Source: Casuarius casuarius (taxonomy: Eukaryota > Chordata > Aves > Casuariiformes > Casuariidae). From it: a stretch of DNA of 64,000 nucleotides. Each line of letters opens with the position of its first letter. Positions within the stretch are counted from its first letter, which is position 1. Below, piece after piece: positions 12,791 to 27,000 of this stretch. The notes beneath the pieces are model-generated. The model had not been told where the DNA came from. It saw nothing but the letters and a program-made list of their open reading frames with translations, and did no database searches. Location: positions 313,483-377,482 of the forward strand of contig PTFA01000160.1 of NCBI GenBank assembly GCA_003342895.1, given 5' to 3'. Position numbers and translations under genes: made by a program.

Positions 12791-12864
12791 GGGCCAAATC
12801 CTGCAGCTTTGCTATTTCCTATACATGCAAAGCGCCCATCACTTTCAACTACTATTTTGCATGA
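12791..12864. repeat. Old palindromic interspersed repeat (GGGCCAAATCCTGC type)
   Basis: The left end GGGCCAAATCCTGCAGC is followed by CATGCAAAGCGCCCAT and, after a short centre, CTACTATTTTGCATGA. This is a decayed version of a palindromic repeat common in turtle, crocodile and bird DNA, whose arms read CATGCAAAACTCCCATTG and its complement. Such palindromes are probably non-autonomous DNA-transposon relics. The class is inferred from memory and no database was searched. Confidence 0.6.
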
Positions 12865-13119
12865 CATTGGGAATCAGCTGAACATGACAAACAGCTCAGG
12901 ACTTGACCTTCTATTTACACAATCAAATCGTAAGTAGATCAGATGTTTGTAAAGTGCCCAGATATTTTTAAGGATTAGCATAATTTGTGTAATAGCGTGT
13001 CGTAAGTGCGTAGCTATGAATTATCCCGGTGTGGAATAAGACTATAAAGACCCGTAAAGACTAATTCGGTTAAGTCACTAGTTTTCTGATTATCTCAAAA
13101 GCAAGAGTGAAGTTAAAAA

Positions 13120-14670
13120 AAAATGGAGAGTGGGTCATATGACTGAGGATTAATATAAAAGAACAGCTTAAACATATAGGAATGAAAGGCCAAGACACAA
13201 GGTGAGGTGCAGCTACCCGGTGATGTAAAGGCAAGGAGGAAACGTCCCATAAACCTGTTGTCAGAGAAAAGAAGAACAAGGAACAAATCTGCTCCATGCC
13301 AAGTTTACGTTGTCAAGTGCTAGTGCCACAGTCAGAAGACATCAATTCCTTTTTTTGCTGCACTCTTCTCCAAAGGGCACACGTATGAACTGGACACTCG
13401 ACACAACTAAAATTAGCAACAGAAGAACTCAAGTGAGATTTCTGACTAGACTAAAGAAAGTGTGTTTTCAAATCCCGAGCTTCACAAAATGTACCCAAGA
13501 GCACTTAGAAACCGGCTGAAGCAATTTCGGAGATCATCGTGGTTATCACTGAGAAGTCTTAAAAGACAAATGGGAAAAGTTCCAAAACTTGAGAAAGCAG
13601 AAGTAATGGCTGTCTTTGAAAGGGAGGAGTAGGGCAGGGGGAGAGGCCATGGTAGGGAAGAGGCCAGAATACTGTAAGCTTCAGTTGCCAGAAAACTACT
13701 AAAATAATCAAATCGTTGTCTAGATAATATACAGGAGATAAGAACGACATGGATTTCTCATGGATAAAGCACATTAAACCAGCCCACCTTCTTTCTGTGG
13801 CAGGATAATAGATGTCATGGGTGAGGAGAGCAGCAGCAGGCGTCACATATCTTGAATTTTATTTAGACTTTCGATATTGTTTCATGAGGCATTTTTATAA
13901 GGGAGCAAGATAAGGAAATGTGGACTGGATGAAACTGCCATGAAGTCATGCACAGCTGGAGAGAAAACTAAGATGAGACTAATTATCTGAAATCACTGGA
14001 CTGACCTATCAGATGGGATGCTGTAGAGAGCTGACCTTTTACTCATTTTCATTAACTCCGATGAAGGAATAGTGATCCTGCTTGTTAAGTCTGCAGCTAT
14101 CGCACAAGCTACAAGCACAATTCTGGACTCCATACAAAGGCTGGTCCCCGCGTAGCCATGGGTGAGAGGAAGAAGGACATGTGGACAGGAGGAGGGAGAA
14201 GGATGGCTGCGTTGGGTGGCAACGCGGACGTGAACAGCAGCCCGCGAGCACCGGTGGCTCACGACGCTCGCAGCTCGATCCAGCCACGCTGCCGGGCTGG
14301 GGGAAGGTGGATGCCGTAAATAGCAGTACGGTCCGTAACTACATGGGATGAGTCTTCAGTTTTGCTTGGTGGAAATTAGGTCTTGATGGCTGAAGAAAGA
14401 TATTGACTGAGGATGTTTCAAGGAGACTGATGACAGTGAGCAGAACTATAGGAAACATGACGTCATGGAAAGAGAGGAATTAGGCTCATGTAGCCTAGAT
14501 CAGAAGAAATGTCCACTTGTTTAATATATGTTAGGGCAACTTAGATCACAAGCAGAGAGAACTTTTTAACAGGAAGGATGATCAAGCACTAGAAAAGTTT
14601 GTCTCAGGAAACCAGGGACTCTCAGCACGGGAGGTCGTTAAGAGCACCGCAGGCTGTTAGGAGGACATGT
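13120..14670 (+). mobile_element. Ancient CR1 LINE relic, reverse transcriptase to 3' region
   Basis: This is a decayed copy of the CR1 non-LTR retrotransposon in plus orientation. Colinear pieces of the ORF2 region can be followed: an upstream piece near 13340-13380, the segment before the reverse transcriptase near 13490-13620, a fingers region near 13700-13850, the box corresponding to LDFSKAFD at 13851-13886 (now reading LEFYLDFR), and the box corresponding to FIN-LDEGI near 14048-14110, where the catalytic Ala-Asp-Asp has become non-catalytic. The 3' part (14460-14670) keeps the CR1 phrases around ATTAGGCTC-TGTAGCCTAGA and the AAGCACT-GAA region. The two protein boxes lie in different frames, so it is inactive. 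Identification rests on remembered CR1 sequence; the ends are approximate. Confidence 0.75.
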
Positions 14671-17600
14671 GGGTACGGGTACGATCCTCCAGTACGTCGC
14701 TGTACTTCGGGGCCTTTCACCCCTGTTTCCTAGGTGTCTGTGAAGAACATTTAGATTAACAAATGATAATAACGCCTACCTGTAAATGAGATAGTGCCTA
14801 TTTTGTCAAGAATGATCTATTCACGTAATGCTTAGGTTGTGGCCACGTCACACCTGAACTTTACTTCATGACCTTCATTCTGCAGACGTCCTGGGAGACA
14901 GCAATATGTTCTCTGTCCAGGAAAAAATATTCCTCGTCATTGAAATAATGCCACTGTTACAGTTATCCTAACAATTTTGTATGAACCATCCACAAAGCCG
15001 TTTGTGTTGTGACTCGTATTCATCATTCAGCTGTGCCTGAGCTGTTTGCTGTAATGCTTCCANACTCTCTCCAGACTGTATTGATTTCCCTTTATTCTGA
15101 ATATTTGATCTAAAATCGTATCGGTGGTGACNTGACCAGAGATTTAGCTAACTACAATAACTTTTCTTTCATTTTTGAGCACTTCTCTCTTTATGTAAAT
15201 TCTTGTTGTTCTTAATCTGAGCACCTTGGAGCTCGTACTACGAAGCTTTTCCAGCACACTTACCCAGCAGGTCTGGGTGGTTGCTTTAGTTCTTGTCTGT
15301 TTTCTGTTTTAATGAGATGATGGGAAATTGATAACTCTGATTCGTATGACAGTTATTATACTGAGCCAATTTTTTTAAGTGTGGGATTTCTATTGCTTGT
15401 TGAGACTTGATTTGTAGCAGATTTACTCATTCAAGATCCACATGCACTATTTTTTTTTTCTGAGTATCTGAGCCAACTCGTTAGTAGAAGAAGTTTTTGG
15501 AAGAAGTAGGAAAAACTTAGTCCTGTACCGTATCTGGATTGTGATACAGTTCATATTACCCTGATTTTCCACAGTGATTAATGAGAAAAACGATTCTGCG
15601 TTTTCAGTAAAAAGTAAAATCTGTCTGAAATTACAATGGTCTGTGCTCTTGCCATTAAATCAAAGGNGTTTACCAGTAGTACAGGTCCCACCCCTTCAGT
15701 GTGTCCTAACTTACCAAAAAATGGCTTTGCTTCACTGCTAATGATGAAAGAAGAGGTGANAAGGAGGGTTAATCTCTGAGTATCGGTTTGACCTTTTTGG
15801 GGGATANAAAGCATCGATGAAAAGAAGATTTACTCTTGGAACAAAGCCATCCAAATCCACCGCAGGGAAGCTCAGGCCTGTCGCTGGTTAGTGGTGGGGG
15901 AAAGCCAAGCTCTGCTACGCATGACTGAACTCGGATTTATCTCGCTTCTCAAGAAAACTACTCGGTATTTGCAAAAGTACTTAACAACATGTTTCGTGCT
16001 GTTTTTGGACTGCAACCTAGTCTCATGCATATTTTCATAAAGTATATTTTTAGGAGACAAACGATATCGCTTGTAAAAGTTATTTGCAACTACTAATTGC
16101 TCTCATGAGCTGTTGTGTGCTGGAAAGTACACGTAACCCGGCCCGGGCTGCTGCGCGCCCAAGATCAATACCTCANTACCTGGCCGCGGGACTTGAGCTC
16201 AGTTCAAGGCTGCTCAGCAGCCTCTGTTATTCCCAGATGAAGTGATCAGACAGATCTAAACTAGCTGAATCAGAGAAAAATGTGCAATTCATTAACTATA
16301 TGATTTTACATCTCTTCTGGAGAATGTGGAAACAAGACTTCATTGGCAAACGAATCGAACAGAAGTTTGCCATGTGGATGAAAACAGATTTCTCCAGTGA
16401 GCCCATCTCATTCGAGTATTTCCTCCATTCTTTCTTTTCTTTTTTCTTTTTTTTCACTTAAGAAGCTGGGAAGGACTAAGACGCTGATGGCTGGATTTGC
16501 AGCAGAGCTTCATCACAGCTGCGCCAAGTGCTTTAATGCCCAGCTGCGGGTGATAAGCCCTTGGGCTCTCCTAACAGGGAGGATTAGGAAAGGAGCCAGA
16601 ACAACCAGTCCAGCAAGAAGAAGTGCCCAGAAGCACTTCTTCCCCTCTGGAGGCTTTCGGTGTTTTGCATAACGCTGCCAGCTTTTACGCAGTGCTGCTG
16701 CTGGCGCTTGGGAGGGGAACCCAGCATTTCTTCCCGGAAGATGCCTTCGCCCTCTCCGCTGGAAACGTGTCAGCGTAGCCTTCCTTTCGCAGCACGGCAG
16801 GAGACGTGNTCAGTGTGTTTTCCTCCACTGCTTGCTGACCATGATTTAATGGTTAAAACTCCTCCTGAATGTAGAACTAGGTTCAAAGTCCTCCCGTGCC
16901 CCATGGAGGCAATGTCCCAGCAACGGGGCCACGGGCTGTCCTGCGGTGGGGAGGATCTCGACACCTCCTCGGGAGTCTGGGCTCAGCGCGGGGAGACACC
17001 TGGCCCCTGCGGACAGAGGCAGGGATCGGGAAAAGGTTNGTGGCTCTCTGCGCGGGTAGTTGGGGCGTTTGCTCAAGAAAATGGAGCGCTGGGCTCCGTG
17101 TCCTGCTCCCGGTGCTGTTTGGATGCATCTGCTCTAGCAAATTCAGCAGAGCCAGGAGATGTTCCTGGGCACCGGAGCTTGATTCCTTGTGCTGTTTAGT
17201 TACAGTGGTCCCGGGCACAGCTTTGGCACCTGCCCCCGCGCACGGTCTCGAACGCTTTGGGGGCATGGGCCGGGTTTCAGCCCGAGCTGAGGACCATTCC
17301 CCACCGGCGGCCGGCNGCAGTGCCCCGTGCGGGAGGCAGAGGCTGAGGGGATGCTCGTGGGCTGCTCCAGCCAGCCTCGGCGCCAGGGAACGGTCCCGGG
17401 CACGTTNGCTAATGAGACACAGCCTTTAGATATTTAAGATTAAAGAGTTATCAGATAAAGAGTGCAAGTGCAGTGTAAATACGAAGAGCCTGTGAAGCTC
17501 GGTCTGAAGCCACAAACTCCTCCTTCGGAGGAGGCAGCTGCCAGCACAGCGCTGCGGAGCGTCCCTGAGAGGTTTCCTTCCTCGCGCCAAGATCCTCCTT

Positions 17601-17970
17601 CAGAGCCGACCCACCAGCGTTCCCGTGGCCAGGAAACCCTTCCGGACCACCAAGGACCCTGGGGGGCAGTGAGCAGCTCCCAGGCACGGACGGGATGGGA
17701 TGGGACGGGACGGGTACCCTGCCCACCAGCTCGCAGCTGGTCCCGCTGCGCGACGGGGCTGCCGGGGATCGGAAGTGGCAGCTCTTCCCAGGACAGCCGC
17801 TCCCATCCTGCTCTAATGCTGGAACGGGTGAAGAAGAAGACAATCTGGGCCAATTCATGGGTTTATTTACAATTTCAAAAATAACCTCTTGCAGTATTAA
17901 TTTCAGATGATTTATAGACAGGTTGCTGCCTATAGACAGTGACACGACAACTCTTACCCAATTTTTATTT
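14671..17970. other. Intergenic, no gene recognised
   Basis: AT-rich to about 16130, then GC-rich with CpG clusters at 16650-17420. Short pentamer repeats of the GGGAT/GGGAC kind lie near 17690-17712. Nothing coding is supported. Confidence 0.45.
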
Positions 17971-18036
17971 AATCCTTATTCAGACAAAACTTCAATTCAA
18001 ACTCATGGGAGGTTTTCTGAAATAGAGGTTTGCCCT
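17971..18036. repeat. Second copy of the old palindromic repeat family
   Basis: ATCCTTATTCAGACAAAACT on the left and CTCATGGGAGGTTTTCTGAA on the right are imperfect inverted arms around a short centre. They match the TCCTTACTCAGGCAAAACTC core of the same palindromic family seen at 12791. The following GGTTTGCCC may be the outer terminus. It lies in an AT-rich block without genes. Confidence 0.5.
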
Positions 18037-21000
18037 TTTATTTGTATTGTCCTTAGTTTCTGTAGAAATCCTTCTCCCAAGACACTTCACAAATTCCAGT
18101 TAATAATAACTTCTCACTTGGCATTTTTCTCATTGTCACTGAGACACATAAAAATGTCTCCTACTCTTGAACAAATACTTCCCTTCAAAACTCCTCTTGA
18201 AATTGTTTCAGAGGAAATACAGATAAGGACAAAGCTTAAACCCAAATCCCCACTGACTGTAATGAGCTGATATTATCTCTTAGCTTAAAAGCGAAGTTAC
18301 TTACATTTGCTGGAAAAAGCAGCCAGAACTAGCTTTCTCCATCACTGTATCCCGTGTATGGTCTGTAGCAGAGCTAAAATGTGCTGTTCCCCTTGGATTG
18401 CTTCCTGGTTTTTATATATAGCTTCATGTATTATGTACCACGTCAGACTGTTGGACGATGTTGACAGAATTTGTTTTGCTAGGCAACATCCCCAAGCCGG
18501 TTTCACAAGAACTGCTTGCTTGAATCATGACAGTCATTAACTTTCAGCTGTCTGGAAAAATTGATGCCCTGCGTGGAATAGGAGTCCCAGACACTTCCTC
18601 AAATACATATTTCGAGATGGATCAGATGACAGGGAAAGCTTGAACGTGTCTGGGTGTCGTGCGAGCTAGCACACAGATCATCCGTGAGTAAAAAANATAA
18701 CTTTTCCCTGAGTAAAGAAAAGACGTCCTCTGGCCGCGAAAAGCCCTGCACCTAGGTGGANTGGGGCTATCCCAGGCGGACGGGTGTTTGTGTCGGGGTT
18801 GCTAGGGCTGCTTGGGCCCCGTCCAGGTGACGTCGGTGCTCAGCACAGTCTATTGTTCTCCAAATAACGGCATCAGCACCGCTCCGGCTTGCTCGTGTTG
18901 CGCTGAAAGGTAGCGTCTTTGCAGCGTCTTTGCGAGCGGAGCAGCAGAGACGATGCTGCGAACGTGCAGACGGACGGCTGCATGTTCCCACCTACCTAAA
19001 CACCTGGAAATCTCCTGGCCCCCCTGGAAGAGCTGACCGCGCGGCCCGACGGTGCTCGCTGGCGGTCCGGCGCCCCGTTGCATCACGTATCGTAACGGGC
19101 TTGTGTTTGCCAGAGTCTCTCCCCAGCAGCTTTTATTTTTTGCTACTTCTGTTTCTGTAGTATTTGGTTATTTTGCTTGGGATGATAGAGTGGAGCTGTG
19201 AGGTGCGAGAGCGCGAGCGAGCTCCACGCTTTCGCCGCGGCCCCACGTTTCGTAACATCATCCCACCCCCGGAAGGGATAGCAGGAACCTCCAGAGCACC
19301 ACCCATTTTGGCAGCCGTTTTGCCCTGGTGGCACTGACTCTGTAAAAATAGTCACAAAAAGAAGAGGGAGGTGGAGGGGGTGAGACTTCTGCCCCGCACG
19401 AGAGCTGCGGTGGCTTTGGCCAGCGGCCGAGGACAGCCGTGCCGGCCGGAGCAGCGGCGAGCCTCCGTGCCCGGCTCCGCTTCTGCGGAGAGACCGGACA
19501 AGCTTGGGGAACAGCCGCCGGGATGAAATCCTTAACCAGGCCCCCTCGGTTAATCTTTCCCTTCATTAGCAANGGCTCCAGCTGATTAATCGTTTCCAGG
19601 GCTCCTCTCTGAAGCCACCTTTGCACCGGCATCTCCTCTGACGTCACCAGAAATGCCCATGACGTCCCCGATAAGGGGCTTTGCATTGATTTGTTCAGTG
19701 GCGTGAGATTATTTCCAGTATTATTCCCTCTCCTGTTTATTTTGTGCTACACCTTTGTTTGAGGGGTTTGGCCAGCTCTCTGCATTGGCCAGAAGTGTTC
19801 CTCGCTGTGGAGGACTTTTAATTTTTTTTCTTTGCTGATTGAAATACTTAATCCTTAGTAATTAATGAGATAAGTTAGCAGTCAGGACTGGGTAAGAACA
19901 TACCAAATCTTTCTGTCCAAAGTGTTTTGTCTTACATTTGACACCTGAGCGTTTCCANCACTGTTTTCCCACCTGCCCCTTTCTCTCGACGTCTCCTTCA
20001 CATTCCTCCTCCATCTCTTCGAAGCAGCCAGTGCAATGTGGTACTATTGCAAAACACTGCCGAGGGCCTCTGCAAAAATTGCCCATCATTCCTACAACCT
20101 CTCTCTTGAAAAAAGAACAGTAGCTCGTGTCTCATTCCTATTTATTTTCCTTTATACCATGCTGAGAAGAACCCTGTCAAGGAAATCCACATAAATGATA
20201 TCTCCGATTTTCTCACTTTGGATGGTTTTTTTTTTAATATGCTTGAAGATTTCTAGGCAACAGTAGGAAGATGGTTTTCTTTTTAAATAACTCTGCAGTT
20301 GGGTTCTAAAGAAGTCCAAATATTTATTCATTGGTGATCTTTATCTGATTCTAAAGTAGCGCCAGCTGCTGCAATTCTTTGGGTCCTCCTGATTTATTTA
20401 TAGGCCCATCTTGTGCTGCTATTCCCTAGTCCTACGAGTCACAATAGAAAACTTGCAATTTTGTGGTAGCTTTTTTTTTCTTGGGTTGCTTAAGAAACCA
20501 GAGTGATTGCTATCTGGTCTTCAGCCAAGGCTTCCTGCCTCTTCATTTATTAAACTGATGGAGCATATCCTGTCTGGATGCCTCACTTTGCCATTTCCCA
20601 TCTTATTATCCTCAGAGAATATGTTTCTCCAGCATCTTTTCTGGTTACATCATCTCGCTTCTCCGCGGTGCCTCGTCCTCCTCGGTGTCACCCACCAGCC
20701 TCACGGAGCCTGGAGAAGCTCATCTGAAAATCCCAAACTGGANAAACCGCTGTCTCTGCTGCCTGGGAAAGGGAGGTCTGTTATCAGGCGGAAAAACAGC
20801 AGAGCCTGAACCTCGGAGAAGCAGGAATCGCGGAGTTTCAGTCTTCTCCCTGCTGCTTTGGGGCTTCGAACAGCGGAAGGACGAGCGTGCTATCAGCGTG
20901 GGCGAGGGACCTCCGACGTCTCCGAATCCAAAGCAGCTGCCTTCCTGGCACCGCCTGCCATCCTCGGACGACAGGCACGTCGCGGGGATCTCCGCCTCGG

Positions 21001-24000
21001 CCGGCAGAGGAAGCTGATGAATGTCCCTGGCGATGCGCAGCCAAGGCTATTCCAGGAAACTTGCTGCCGAGGACATGGCTCGTGTTTGCCGCTCCGTAAA
21101 ACACGGAAGGGTAAAAATGGAAACACATAACGTGGGCGTATTCTGCACTTCTTCTCAGGCAGCTTTCCAGTTTCTACCTTTCCAAAGAGCTCATGATCAA
21201 AGAAAATAATCAGCTCACTTGTTTTCTTGCCTCTATTCTCTTTTTCTGCTACAGAAAAGGAAATCCACTTTTAATGAGGGCAAACGCTGGGGAAAAGCAG
21301 TGCTAAAGTTTGTGCCCTGTGGACAGTGAGTGCAGGGATAAGACATCCTTGCAAGTGGCTTGAATGATTTCATGGGCCTTTTTTGTATGAGACAGAAAAG
21401 ATTTCCCTGCAGAGAACCAGGGAAACTGTTTATCGCATGGTTTCTTTCATTTAATGTACTGAATATATCACAGACAAAATGCCTAGAGAAGCTGTGGTGA
21501 TTCGTAAAAATGGAGGTGAACTAGGTCCAAAAAAGTTAATGGAAATCTCACGTGGTTTTGGCTTCCTCCTTCACCGAGTAGCATTTCTAATCCTGAAACC
21601 AGGGCAGTAGCCGCGCTTTGAGAAATGTCCCCACCCAAGAGGAAGGAGCTTGCATGAGTTTGCAGGTCCTCAGCTGACAACCTCAGGAAACCAGAACCTC
21701 GCATTTTCTAAAAGAAGAACCCAGGAGAAGCCTGAAACCTCCCTGCAGCACAAGCCTCCAGGCTCTCCCCGCGCAGCTGTGACGCTGCCGCCGGGCACCG
21801 TTTCCGCGAAGGTCCCCGCCTGCTTCTCTCTGTGCAATGCCACGAACAAACCTTTGTGTCTTTCGATTCTTGCTCGTGATGTGGTTTTACACACGGGCTA
21901 TCGTTCGTGTTCGGGGCTCCCGGAGGCAGCAGCTCCAGCGGCAGCTCCCACAGCCGTTTCAGCCTGCTTGCAGCTTGGGGCCGGAGAACTTGTAGCTGTT
22001 GTCACAGCTGCATTTCTGAGCTAAATCCTGCCCTCCTGCATTGTTCTATTTCCGAGGCATAATATTGTTTCCTCTTTACTTAGCTAACTGAATCATAAAT
22101 ACATTTCAGTTTAAAAGGATTTATTGCATCCCAACAATGCAGAGCGTTTTTTTCACTGCAATTATTTGTCCAGTGCTTTGTCTTGATTACATTTCAAAGT
22201 CTCCATCTAATGACCTCTCCTGCCCTACTTTGATATGCGCTGCCAAGGAGCTCTTCCCACTGCAAATGGCGTTTTTGCTTGCTAAGTGTCCTCTTCTTAC
22301 TTGCATCCATTTATCTAAATTATCCTTCATTCATATCCTATGATCTCCCTCTATTGTTTTTAACTTTCTTGATGCTTCTTTGTACCTACCACATACACAA
22401 GGTTTATTTATAGCCTTGCTCCTAGAGTCTAATCTTGTATTTCATAATTATAGCCAACTATTTTGACTTTGTTAGCTAGAAGAAGATGCACAGGACAATC
22501 ACTAAGACTATGTGGGAAATTTTCACCAGCTTTTCCAGGAAAGCAAGAGCCAAAGTCATAATCTGCAAGATGCTATCATGTATGCCCCGCATGGGAAAAG
22601 AGTCTATTTTTCAACCTCAGGTCAAGATACAGACATACAAAGTTTTACTTTTCACATGTTTCCCGTATTTCACATCTGACCAGAGGTCTTCTGAGGCTTT
22701 TGTCTGGTTTCCTTCCAGATTGTCTCTGATGCCTTTTTTTCTTCAGACAGAGATCAAACCAGAGCATGACGCTGCCCCAAGAATTTGTCTGCCCTGTTCT
22801 GCTGTTAGTTTGTTTTTCAGGCTCTGTTGGTTTATTTTCGGCAGAAAAGTAGGTGTTGGCCAGATGGTGTGAAACCATCCTCACAGCTGGGGCAGAACAG
22901 GCAAACAAGGTGTGTGGGAACGCAGAAGACTGTGTCGCCCTCAACTTCCCCGCTTGGGACAGCGAGCCGGTGGCCGTGGCCTCTCGATAGCGACTGGTCC
23001 TCAGATTTGGGCTGCATCCTACACGTGTGAGTATTTACTAAGCAGCAAGCGCGTTTCTACAGCGGCCGGGGGCTCCGGGCACGGAGGGCTGCTGACCCCG
23101 GTGAGCTTCCACCAGCAGCAGCTCCCGGGAGCGGGGAAGCTCCCGCGTGGATGTGCTGCTGCTACTGTGCTGGAGGAGGTCCAGCAGAGATTTCCCAGAA
23201 AAACATCTTTTGCTGGCCCCGAAGGACACACACGTCGCTCCACCTTGCTTTCTGTGGAAATCACTTCCTCCAAAAGCACTTGTGATACTTCCCCTGGATC
23301 TGAGTCCAACTGCGGTTTTCCCTTGAGGCCAAATCACAGAAATTGTTTTCCAGTGACTGGAGCTACAGTAGAAGAAAACATTTGCAAATATGCTTTCAAC
23401 TCTGCGTTATTTGTTTGTTTTCCAAGGCTACGTTGGTTTGAGGCTGGGATTTTTTTTTTTTATGATATTTGGGGGTTGTTTTGTTTTAAGAAAACCGGGT
23501 TTTGCTCAGGCTTGTAAACTGAGATAATAAACTATCGTTGGATGAGGAACAAGCAACCACCGAAACTGAAAATTCAGTGATTAACTCAAAACAGCTCTTG
23601 AGGGCTGGAGACAGGGAGAAAATTGTTGAGCTTAGCAGAAGGAAATCCGTTTCCGAAAGGCACCGAGAGCCGCTAACCTTCACACCGACGGGGCGAAAGC
23701 AAAGGCGAGCAGGAGCTTGCTGCCGTGGCTGGAGGTAGATTCAGACTCATCGGAGGAAGCTAAAGGAATATTTGGGATCATGAGAGCTCGGTGTACGTGT
23801 GGGGGCAGCGGGGCAGGATTTGGGCAGATAAAGCTCGTCCCAGGCAGCCAGCCGAGGGCCGGTGCGAGCACCGCAGCTCGTCTCCGTTGGGATCGTTGTA
23901 CGTACAATGTGCGGCCCTGCGAAACAGCCGTGAATTACTGCTAATTATTTGTCAAAAAAGTGCTTTCTCTGAATTGAAAATTAACATTTGTTATCCTCAA

Positions 24001-27000
24001 CCAGCATGGGGGAAAGTTGGCTGACAGAAAGAATAGTTTATTATTCCTTCAACAGGAGATGTTAGGAACTGCTCAGAGCACCGCTGTTGCCAAAAACAAT
24101 AAAAGGAGGAAACAGATTCTGCACCGTCTCGTGCAATTCCCTCGCTAGCTGTGCTCCGTTTGGACAGGCATCAGTAAACTGCTTCTCAGTGAAACCACAC
24201 AGATGGGCAAAAACAGCTTAGATAAGAAAACCAGTTAATTAAGAGAACAATCTAATTGCACCCTTGCAAAGCTTCAGGTACCCTCAGCAGCCTCATTGGC
24301 AAACCTAGAAATATATTTTGCAAGCGTATTTGTCCTAAAGGAGTCATTTGGGCCTGCTTAATACACGGGTTGTTTAAACCCCGGACAACTTGTCACTCTC
24401 CCTCATGTCAAGACTTCCTTGCGTTCACATTTTGCATTTCTCTGAGTCGATAATTTAATTAAACATAGGCAGGTACAAACAGGCAGCGCACGGCCGCCGG
24501 TAAGCAGTCGCTGAGCGTCGCGGGAAGAAAAAATCCCTATTGCTGCCTGCAGCACCGCGACCGCCCCGGCGCGCTGGGGCTGGAGGGGCTGGCGGGGACC
24601 CCCCGCGTGAAGTCCTGCCGGCGGCTTCCACCCAAAGCGGGACTTAGGGCTCTGTTTTTCACGTTAGCAGTTGAACGCAGCGGAGGGGGACGCTGGAGGG
24701 GATCCCGGAGATGCCACAGCCGAGCTTGAGAAGGTCAGACTGGAAGAACTGGGCTTGGGCAGCTCGTTTGGGGGGTGGGAGAGGGGAAATCATCATACTG
24801 GCCCTGTCTCATCGGAAACCTTGCCCGGGTGCAGGAATCCCCCCCGCCGCGGGCGAGGGAGCAGGTACGTGCAGGCGTGCAGGGCGACGGGCCACCGCGG
24901 AGAGGACGGAGCCGAGGCTGCGCTGGAGGAGACACATCACGTGGGAGCAGCAGGACGAATCGAGAGGCCAACAACTCTGTCCTCACTATGCAAATGCACT
25001 GAAAAGGCTTGGAAATTTGGGACAGTTAAGAAACACTTAAAGTTGCTCAAGTGAAGATGCCAGCGAGACAGAGCTGCACAACCCGGGAAATTCCTGCCTG
25101 CAGCCACGGGCGCCCGCCGCCCGCAAGTCATCTCCTCGCACCTTCCTTCCCACGTCCCCGCTGCTGCCAGCCTCGCTCCGCAAACACCCGGCAGCCTTGG
25201 TTTGCGGGCAAGCGCGGGCTGGGGAGCACGCGGGGCAGAAGCTTGCTCGGAAATTCTCATTTCCGCAGGCATTTTTAAGGCGACACGCGAGGCACCGGCG
25301 GAGCCTGGCCCCCAGCCCGCTGCGGCGCTCCGCGTTTCGCCTCTCTGCCCCTCGCTCTCGCACGCGGCTGCGCCGCTCGGGGGGCTGCGGCATCTCGCAC
25401 GTTACTGGAAAATATTTTTTCAGCTGAAGAAAAGCTGTCTCGTGTTTAAACTTTCCAGTAATCTTGGCTTCTGCAGCTCAACGTTCTACCTTATAATTGA
25501 AACAGATAAATGAATTAATTTGGCTTACAGACTGTTGCATCTTGCCAGATTATCCAAGGAATCTGGAAGTGCCAAAACTGTATTTTATAGTGGATGCCAG
25601 AAAAGCCAAGTTTTTAAAGGCAAGAGTGCACAATTGTATTTGCAGCCGCCTGTGTCTCATTCTGCATGCAAACAGCATTGCTGCTTACACAGACTAGACA
25701 GCGGCACTCACCAGGAGCCGGCGAGAAACTCGGCTAAGCCCTTGTGCAAACCTGCGTTTTAATTATGCAAATTAGACACACAAATCTGTGAGACGAGTTT
25801 GCAGCAAATGCACTGCGATGGAAATCACGCCGTTCCCAGGCGAACGCAGGCAGCACCGAAGGAGTTAGTTAGGAGAGGAGTTTCGGGATCCCGTTTCTAT
25901 TTCCTCCAGCCTTTGCCTGGTCGTGTTTGTGTTATTAGCGACTCGCTGCACTTCCTTTCTCCCACTGCAGCTTTTACGATCGTGTTGAAGCCACAGTGTT
26001 GTAAAGCCCTGGGGGGGTGGTTCATTTTCCAGGCGTTCATAAGAGACATGCATAAAACTGCAGCTGGAAGAGGGATGCCTGCGGCACCGAGCAAATCCCC
26101 CCTCGGGGAGCGCCGGCCCGAGCCGTGCTGCACGCGGCTTTGCGGTCCTGCGCCTGGCGCTTTGCCCTCTCACGCTCTTACGTCAGGCGGCTACCGGCGA
26201 GATAAGCATAAAATGTTAATTCTGGGTTTGCAAGAGATTCTTCTTCTGCCACATCCTCCCCGGAGGGCGGCGGGATCCGGCGCCCCGGCTCGCTCCTCGG
26301 AGAGCCGCTACCGAGCGGGTCCATCTAGCGGCTGCTGCGCTGGATGCTCCGCGCCCGGGGGGACGGGGACGGGGACCGCCGAGGGCTGGGACAACCCCTC
26401 CAGCTCGCTGCCCTTTTGCTGCCTTCACCCCAGAAGCAAATGCTTAGTTCTTTGGTTTTTAGGGAACTTGTCAATTCACTGCAAATCATCAATAGGAGGA
26501 CCGCTGTGGCCAGCACGGGGCTGGAGCATGAGATTTTGGCACTGGCCGGAGCCGCGAGGCAGTCTGCAGACGCGTGAAGGCATCTGGGTTTATAAACAAA
26601 ACCCACAAAGTGCCGGGGGGGAGGAGAGCCTCCTGAAAGCCGCCTCTTTCTGCAGCCGCTGCGGGTAGGTGGCCTGGAGCAGCACGGAAAGAGGCGGCCG
26701 AGGCGGCCAGGAGAGCATCGTGCCTGGGGCGAGGAAGAGCCTTCTGCGAGCAGGGACAGCCGCGGCGTTGGTGTCCGGGCAAAAAAGAGGAAAATGCTGT
26801 TTGCTGCTCAAGGAGTAATGCCGGTCTTAAGATCAGATAAAGTTGGTATCAAGACATCCAGGGCTTGTCACTGGGAACATCACGTGTCTGCTGAAACTGA
26901 TAAGATAAAAGCTCTAGCGAGAGCCTGGGGCGGGAGGCAGTAACATCTCTGCTAGATTGCAGAATTGCCGGAGGTTTGCTTTTTTCTCAAAGGCCACACA

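Noticed and set aside
25799..26668. 289-codon open frame on the plus strand
   Set aside because: CpG-rich block with overlapping frames on both strands; low-complexity Pro/Arg/Ser composition and no domain.
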